From NCBI RefSeq assembly GCF_945859705.1, contig NC_079135.1, positions 33,405,679 through 33,469,678 of the forward strand: a stretch of 64,000 nucleotides of DNA. The letters are read 5' to 3'. Every line of letters starts with the position of its first letter. Position 1 is the stretch's first letter. The notes beneath the pieces are model-generated. The model had not been told where the DNA came from. It made no database searches and saw only the letters and a list, made by a program, of their open reading frames with translations. This stretch comes from Episyrphus balteatus (lineage: Eukaryota > Arthropoda > Insecta > Diptera > Syrphidae). The position numbers were made by a program, and so were the translations under genes. Positions 57,446 to 64,000 of the stretch are shown piece after piece.

Positions 57446-60400
57446 GTAAGTTGTTGTTATGATTAATAGGTATTTTGATTGAATGGGAAATTTGTTTAAG
57501 TTATTATTTTATTGAACATTAATGTTGAAATTTGTTGGAGGAGAAGAATAATACTCTAGACCACTTGAAATGATGATGAAAACACTTTAAGATAATTGGT
57601 ACGTACATCCGAAAAATGGGATAATAAGATCTTTTGTTTGGATATTTTCGTAAAATGTATAAAGATATTCAGAAAGTGAAGAATACATTTCTTCCACAAA
57701 AAGTTTAACATAAAAAAAACAAACAAAGTAAGCAAGGACAAAACTTAGGATAGATGAATCTATAAGTTTGAAGAATGGAAATAAATCCAGTACCTCACCA
57801 TTCACATCATTCAGCTTTTGACTTTATTCAAACTTCGCAGTTTAGGGTTTTGAGTGAAACCCTACTAGTACAGGTAAAATAGTAAATAAAATCAACAAAT
57901 AAAAAAAAAATTGTTACACTCAAAAAGTTTGCTTTTGGGATAAGAACCAAAAATAAAAAAAAAATCTATAAAAAAAAGTTAGGTGGGTGTTTTTTCGCGG
58001 ACATGAGGGGGGAGGTGAACCTCAAAAATAAAGTGAAAACAATTGTTTGTGAAATATCATCATATGACACATGTTTTTAAGGTATTTTTTGATGCCGAAT
58101 CTAATGACATACAAATAAAGTCAATACGATTGCTCTAAGAAAAGTTATTTCCGATTAAAAACAAGGGTGCTTGTTTTTTCACCTCAACAGAAAAAATATA
58201 ACCGAAACCCATGTAAAAAGCATGCTTCACTGATGAAATTCGGAATGAAGATTTTAGATAAAGCAGGGACAAAGGATTCAAAAAGTTCTTAAAAAAAATT
58301 TTTGGTGAAAGGGTGTTTTTTTGATGGGTTGAGTAATGTGTGACAAAGGTATCATAACAGCTGACCTAAATTTTATTAATTTTTCAAACTGGGTGAAAAA
58401 GTTTTGGTTGGTATAAGAATTAAGAATCTATAAAGTGTACAAAATTATTTGGAGTGAAAGGGTGTTTTTTTTTTTTTTTTGAAATGGTGAAATTCGGAAT
58501 AAGTACCACAAAAACTGGGAAAAAATTGTTACACCAATAAAAACTGCCAAAAATGTTTAATTTTTAACAGAAACCAGGAACGCATCAGTCTATTCAAATA
58601 TTTTAGGTGAAATAAGGAAAATCCGCGATAAGTTGAAAAAAAATCAATGGTATAAAAGGTACCCTTCTTACGAAATTCATTAAATATGTTCTCTTTCCCA
58701 TAGGAATTACGGATAATGCAAGTCTATAAATTTTTTTATGTGAAAGGGTGTTTTTTTTTTAGAAATAGAGAAAATATGGGTATATTATTTTAGATTACAA
58801 AAATTGAATTATTTTTTTTTTTTTGAATAAAAATCATTTTTGTTTTGAAAACGGATCGAAGATTTTTTTTGAGAAATGCAAACCTATTCATTTTGGTCAT
58901 ATGGCAAGCTAACTTTGGTTACAAAAAATAAATTTTTCCGTTATTAACGGAACCGTTTTCTTGATTTATCATTTTCTCTCAATTAACTCAATTGTGTTCA
59001 AAGAAAATTTGTGTAAAAAGATGTTTAAATAAACCTTATTTAAAAATTCATAAAAAACTCAAAAATATAAAGCAAATATTTTTTAAAACTATGTAGGTAT
59101 ATTTCAAGTTGTTTTTAAAAAAAAACAATTTTTCCATAACAGATTTTTTAATTTTCTTGAAATTTTGTTTCATATTAGCATAAATGATTTCCTCAAAACT
59201 GCATACCTCCTAAAATTTTTATTGAAAGATTTTCGAATTTTTTTTTTTAGGAGACATTATTAAAAAAAAAAACGGCTCCAGCAATTTAAAACTAAAATTT
59301 CCAAAAATTAATTGTTGTAAAAGAAATCAAATGTCATACTTTATTTTGAGATTAGAACCATTTAAAAATGTGTTTCCATAATTTTAAAAACAACATACTT
59401 TTTTACCGACTTCCAAAAAGAAGGAGGTATTCAATTCGTTTGTATTTTTTTTTATGTTTTGGACTAAGTGAACCAATTTTGATAATTCTTTTTGTATTGG
59501 AAAGCAATTTCAAACCAATTGATATATTTGGTAATGCACCCCAGGTGAAAAAAAAAATTTAATTTACTTTTAACAATTTTTAAAAAATTAAATTAAAATT
59601 GATTTTCCATGAATCATCACATTAAAACTTTAAAATTCGAAACAACTTTTACCTTAAGAGCAAATACGTAGCACCCAGTAGTCCATTTTTATTTATAAAC
59701 TAACTATTCTCATAGTGAGATTAATTTTTATTACTAGAGAAACGAACGCAATTCATATATTCTCAATTCCGAAAACCCGAAATATCAAAAATGCAAAGTT
59801 GCGAAAATCCAAAATTCTGAAAATCCAATTTAAGGAAAATCCAAAATCCAAAAAGAAAGAAATAAAATTTGGTAAAATACAAATTTTTTCAGGATTTTGA
59901 CTTCAGTTTTCGTTATTCTGGGACTCTGGATATTCGGGATTCTAAATTTTCAGTATTTTAGGTATCCAAAATTTTGAGATTTCGGTTTTCGGAATTCTGA
60001 CCCTAAAACTTATAACTTCTCAACAAAGAACCTTCTTTTTTCAGAAATGAGGTCAGAATTACAAAAAGTCTTCTCTTTAATTAAAGTTGTTTTTTCTTTT
60101 TTAACAATAAATTTATGTTTTCAAATTTTTGAATTATCTCAACAAAAAAAAAAAATCGAAAAAATTAACAAGATATTTCTGAAAAGAAGTTCGGTCAAAT
60201 TGAATTCTGACTCGTATAAATTTATAGTGATTTCTACATTGTCCAATCAAATTTCTCAAAGTAACCATCAGAAGCTACTAAAAATTTGGAAAATTAGTCC
60301 CATTTTGTAACTTGGTTATTACTTGAAAACTGTGTTTTTTTTGCGAAAATTCGAATATGTAATAAAAATTTTTATATGGTACCATTTTCTAACTACTGAG

Positions 60401-60655
60401 TATTTTGAACAGTCCTTCGTTATTACTTCTCTTAATTAATTAATTTTCTGATTTTATTACCATGGCAAAGTCAATATTTTTAATAAATCGTTCTCCTGAG
60501 ATTATTTTGTCAAAAAATTTGTTTTTTTTTTCAAACATTTTGTAAAATGTTTTGAAAAAGGATTATGTACATATTTTTTAACCGAACATTATTCCCATTA
60601 TAATAGCAAATTTTCATGTAATTAATAAATATTTTTCCTTTTATGTTGTTTACAG
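57446..60655. other. Gene B intron 7, repeat-laden
   Basis: 3.2 kb. A degenerate motif GTGAAAGGGTGTTTTTTT recurs at about 58305, 58455 and 58740. An F1 fragment lies at about 58860-59690 and ends TAAGAGCAAATACGTAGCAC. It contains CCGACTTCCAAAAAGAAGGA-like text also typical of other fly repeats. An inverted pair of CCGAAAACC/AATCCAAAAT-type repeats lies at about 59760-60000. No exon seen. Confidence 0.5.
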
Positions 60656-60887
60656 AACCATCAATTCAAAGACATCAATACATTTAGTAAAAATTCATCT
60701 CCTGGAAGCTCAAGGACATCATGGTGTAATGCTGGCGAATCATTAGCCATAAAGGATTGCAGTAGTTTTAGCATAAGCAGCAGTGACGAGAGCAAAGATA
60801 ATCAGAATGAAAAGACCGATGCCATATTGCCAATAACGGAGGACATTAGTCCTACAATGATTAGTGATATTGCAATTAGTTCCATTT
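60656..60887 (+). CDS. Gene B exon 8
   Basis: Acceptor TTGTTTACAG|AACCAT, donor CCATTT|GTAAGC, phase 0 in and 1 out (232 bp). Encodes NHQFKDINTFSKNSSPGSSR, TSWCNAGESLAIKDCSSFSI, SSSDESKDNQNEKTD and ITEDISPTMISDIAISSI. Ser/Asp-rich, probably phosphorylated and disordered. No long ORF marks it. It is supported by splice sites and phase. Confidence 0.82.
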
Positions 60888-60945
60888 GTAAGCTATAAAT
60901 CTTTAGACAAAACTCAGTCCACCAATAATTTACCTTCCATTCCAG

Positions 60946-61672
60946 CATCAATCACTGAACCTAGTCCCCAGCTAGAAAACGATCAACAACAAGATGAGAA
61001 TATACAAAAAGACTCTGATGAATGCGAACTAGAAACCAAGCCAGAACGGCCAACATCACTTACAAATATCACGGAGTCTAAATTTGCCGAAATGGCAGCA
61101 GCAGTTGCGTCAGAGTTCCTTTTGGACGATGAGACATCGCCCACAGATAGTTTGGTCAGTAGCACGGAGTCAGAAGATGTCGTCTGTAAGCGGCAGAAAA
61201 AGAAGAACAATCTTGAGATCCAGGAAAAGGACATCGACGAGATATCCCCTGAATTTGAGGTTTGTTCTCCACTTTCTCCAGGTACTCCGACGCATGCTTC
61301 ACATTCGCTATCGCTCTCCGATTGTGGTCGGGATTTTTTGATTGACGATGAGATTGCTGATCAGCCAGCATTGTTATTCAATGAATCCAATGAAGGTGCG
61401 GACCTCGGAGCACATGTTGGCCATTCGCATACACATTCGGATACTCCGACTTTGATGGAAACCGGGTCGATGCGATCGCTCAAGAGTCAGTCGAAAGCTA
61501 GAAGTGCTTTGCAAGCTGCAATTGAACTAAGTCTCAGGACACCAGTGTCATTGCGGAAGGCAGTGCTAAATCGGGCAGAATCTTTGGACACATTGTCACC
61601 ATGTGAGTCCATTTGCTCGGATGATTTGATGATGGATTTTGATGTCAACAGCAGCATGGATTCGATTGATAA
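60946..61672 (+). CDS. Gene B exon 9, conserved-looking acidic region
   Basis: Acceptor CATTCCAG|CATCAA after a 58-bp intron, donor GATAA|GTAAAT, phase 1 in and 2 out (727 bp). Encodes KFAEMAAAVASEFLLDDE, DIDEISPEFEVCSPLSPG, GRDFLIDDEIADQPALLF, SALQAAIELSLRTPVSLRKA and AESLDTLSPCESICSDDLMM-DFD. The last block is the best homology handle: it resembles the ESxDLxxDDLMLDxD block of CCSER2 and, as I recall, NAV/sickie proteins. Confidence 0.9.
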
Positions 61673-61759
61673 GTAAATACCTACATTTTTTTATTTGAAA
61701 TTTTATTTTTTATGTGTGGAAATGCTAAAGAATATATAATTTATTTAAATGACACTCAG

Positions 61760-61921
61760 CAGGATGTCAGCATCGATAAGGAGTCGTAGCGGATCGGCTT
61801 TGCACAAAATGGACGATTCACAAGCCTTTTCGGAACTCGAAGGCAGAGGCAGCGATATGATGAGGGAATTGAATACAATCCTTAGAGTTCACAATAGGAA
61901 CGAAAAGGACAATAATATGAT
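61760..61921 (+). CDS. Gene B exon 10, gene continues beyond window
   Basis: Acceptor ACTCAG|CAG|GATG is a NAGNAG, giving SIDNRMSAS or SIDKMSAS, one residue different and both in frame. Donor ATGAT|GTAAGT leaves phase 2. Encodes IRSRSGSALHKMDDSQAFSE then LEGRGSDMMRELNTILRVHN, possibly the start of a coiled coil. No later exon lies in the window, so the C-terminus is outside. Confidence 0.82.
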
Positions 61922-62084
61922 GTAAGTGATAGAATTAAGATACCTACATTTTCAGGAAAACAAAATATAAGGCTGTTGCTTTGGGAAAACGAAACATATA
62001 ATACCCAATTAAACAATTGTTTTAAATTACATTTTGATACCTTAGTTTAGTTTTGAGAAGCTGGCCTTAGAAAATCTTAAAAAG

Positions 62085-62660
62085 TAAAAAGATGAAATTG
62101 GCTCTCGCAATTCTGTTTATATGTTCGTATTTTGAGCTGCAGTCTAAATTGATTCACTCCAAACTTCATTGGTAAGAGGTTTTAGTGATTCCTTAAGAGA
62201 AAAAATTGAAATTTTGTTTCTAGAACCAAAATTCACGGTACCCTTACAATATGACATAAATGGAAGAGGTTGTTTTGTTGTTTTTCTCAAACACGCATTA
62301 ATTTAAATAATACATGTAGGTACTTTGGCAATTTTTTAAAATAAAAAAAAAATTTTGTGTACCGAAATCGTTGTCATAGAACCGTTTTTTTTTTTGTATG
62401 TCTAACTTTCTCGTAAATTATGTGACCAATTATGTGACGAAGTTGTATGCCAAAAATATTTTAGAAACTTTAATTTCAAATTTAAGAAATATTCTTTATA
62501 ATTTGATTTTTTTTTTAAAGTAATTTTTTGAAAATGGATCATTGTATTTTTTAAACTCTCTTATTTTGAGTCGATTGAATTTTTTTTTCATTTTTTTATT
62601 TGAAGATGTAAGAAATCTAGGTATGTAATTAAAAAAAAAAACGATTTAAAGATTCTCCAA
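62085..62660 (+). repeat. Family F1 repeat, degenerate copy
   Basis: GAGCTGCAGTCTAAATTGAT, TTCACGGTACCCTTAC and CATAGAACCGTTTTTTTT match F1 order. It directly abuts the reverse copy that follows, making an inverted pair in intron 10 of gene B. Confidence 0.5.
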
Positions 62661-62674
62661 AAAAAACCTAATAT

Positions 62675-63575
62675 TTTACGAACTTGCTCTTAGAGTTCAA
62701 GTTGCTTAAACTTTAAAGACTTTTTATATAGAAATTTGGAAAATGTATAGGTATATCTACAAGATATTTGTTTTTCAAAATAATAAAACAACATCTGAAA
62801 TCAAATTGCCCCATAAAACAGGTATGCAGTTGTATTCGATATTATTAAGATGCATTTTTAGAAGAAAAAAAAAATTCAAAATCTTTAGAGCCGTATTTTA
62901 ACAAACTAATTTTTTATAAATAATTTTTTGAGAAAAAAAGTTTTAAAATAAAGTTGGTATGCCATTTTGTAGAAATCACTAATCAACATCTTAAACCAAT
63001 ATCTATTTCAAAAAAATTCAATGTCCGGTTTTCGAATTTCAAATTTTTTTTAAAAATTCAAAAATTATTATTTTTAAATTTTATTTTCAATTCCTATTAA
63101 AATTAAATTAGTGCTTCCGTATAAAAAAATCGTTGAAATTTAATTTTTAGTTTGGCAGAAAATCAGATTTGATAAAAAACGGTTCTATGGCAGGTACCGT
63201 TAATAATGATTTCCCAAAACTAATATTTGATTTATTTTAATAATATGGTTAGAGCCGTTTTCGAGAAATTAAACTTTTCCGAAATTTTTATACCTATGAC
63301 AGGTACCGTTATTTTTGGTCCAAACAAATTAATTCCAAAAATGGCTCTGAAGAGTTGCAAATTGACTACATAAAAAGTTTGATGTTAATCGGTCCATTAA
63401 TTTAGCTCCTTATACAGACAGACAGGCAAACAGACTGACAAATTGACTTCCGGGACCCACTTTTTTCGCATTCTCTACCATTGTATTGTCATGGCCCAAA
63501 ATTGCTATCTCAACTTTTTTTTACGAATGCATAACTTGATAATACTACCTATGTATATCGCAAGTAAAAATGCAT
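62675..63575 (-). repeat. Family F1 repeat, near-complete inverted copy
   Basis: Begins within CGAACTTGCTCTTAGAGTTC (the GCACGACTGGGT tip is lost) and ends TATATCGCAAGTAAAAATGC. The CAGA tract is short (63415-63440), followed by TTGACTTCCGGGACCCAC. Confidence 0.75.
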
Positions 63576-64000
63576 ACATACCTACTTTGTCTATTGGTCA
63601 AAACAATTTAGTTTTGTAATTTGAAAAGAAAAATATTCTTTTATTAATTTTTAAAAAATCTTTAATAAGCAACTTTAGCCATAAAAGCTAGAATGTAGAA
63701 CTAGTCGACCATCAATCAAATTTTCTAAAATTTTTTAAATTTAATCTATTTCTCAGAAATTAGAACTCAAATTTGGTGAAAGAAATGGAATGGCTTTTCG
63801 AACTTTAAAATTGGCTACTAACGTTTGATTCCACCATGACTTATTGGTTAGATTCTTATGGGTTCGAATTTTTGTTTCAAGATTACTAATCTTAATTTTA
63901 TCATAAATTTTAAGTATGTAATTTCATATTAAACACTGCTCTTGAATGTTTTAGTTCATTAAAAAAGACATTTTTCCAAGAAAAAAACTGAAAATAATTA
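63576..64000. other. Gene B intron, nothing recognised
   Basis: AT-rich. No exon, RNA gene or repeat identified to the window edge. Confidence 0.4.

Overview
The window looks like intron-rich, AT-rich genomic DNA of a fly (Diptera, probably Brachycera). The reasons are exons with canonical GT-AG junctions, several introns of only 58-87 bp next to one of about 24 kb, poly-Gln/Asn/Thr coding repeats, a start context of AAAAATGG, and a dense load of Tc1/mariner-, hAT- and Harbinger/Spy-type transposon remnants. No bacterial features (operons, ribosome sites, CRISPR) are present. All gene structures below were assembled by reading splice sites and codon phase by eye.

Two genes are supported, both on the + strand. 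Gene A (15086-15916, 3' part) has an exon with a possible internal start encoding MGKCISKQ, a textbook N-myristoylation/palmitoylation signal, then a terminal exon, a TGA stop and an AATAAA poly(A) signal. I do not recognise it. Gene B (28707-61921, continuing past the right edge) has a 30-codon first exon, a 24.4-kb first intron, and nine further exons from 53245 to 61921 whose phases all fit. Together they encode about 971 residues of a Ser/Asn/Gln-rich, disordered adaptor-like protein with FGF[KR] motifs and a conserved-looking SPCESICSDDLMMDFD block. My best guess is the fly sickie (NAV2-like) gene or a related CCSER-type serine-rich protein. This is from memory of motif style, not a search.

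Layout: 1-3006 AT-rich with a pogo-like end and a repeat-family fragment. 3007-6510 is a 27-bp satellite built on the palindrome TGACGCGGGCGTCA, split by a solo LTR-like insertion. 7150-9075 holds foldback and family-F1 repeats. 10848-12945 is a 2.1-kb (ATTTGC)n array. 14060-14680 is a diverged tandem repeat. 15086-15989 is gene A. 19940-27085 is a nested cluster: two F1 copies in inverted orientation, a TA-flanked foldback element with a paralogous empty site, a collapsed Tc1 element carrying a transposase scrap, and inside that an insertion exactly between AAA and TTT. 28707-28796 is exon 1 of gene B. 29359-31847 is an ATTCGTA-rich TA element with a hAT MITE inside. 34500-37020 has 14-bp and 475-bp tandem repeats. 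38931-40961 is a 2-kb near-perfect palindrome. 41581-52507 holds many small TIR elements, a decayed jockey-like reverse transcriptase, a tRNA-derived SINE and a 3-kb hAT element with nested insertions. 53245-61921 is the exon cluster of gene B. 62085-63575 is a further inverted F1 pair.

The repeat family called F1 here occurs at least ten times. One end has a (CAGA)n tract next to ACTTCCGGGACCCAC and the other end has GCACGACTGGGTCGCAC. It accounts for much of the AT-rich intronic sequence.
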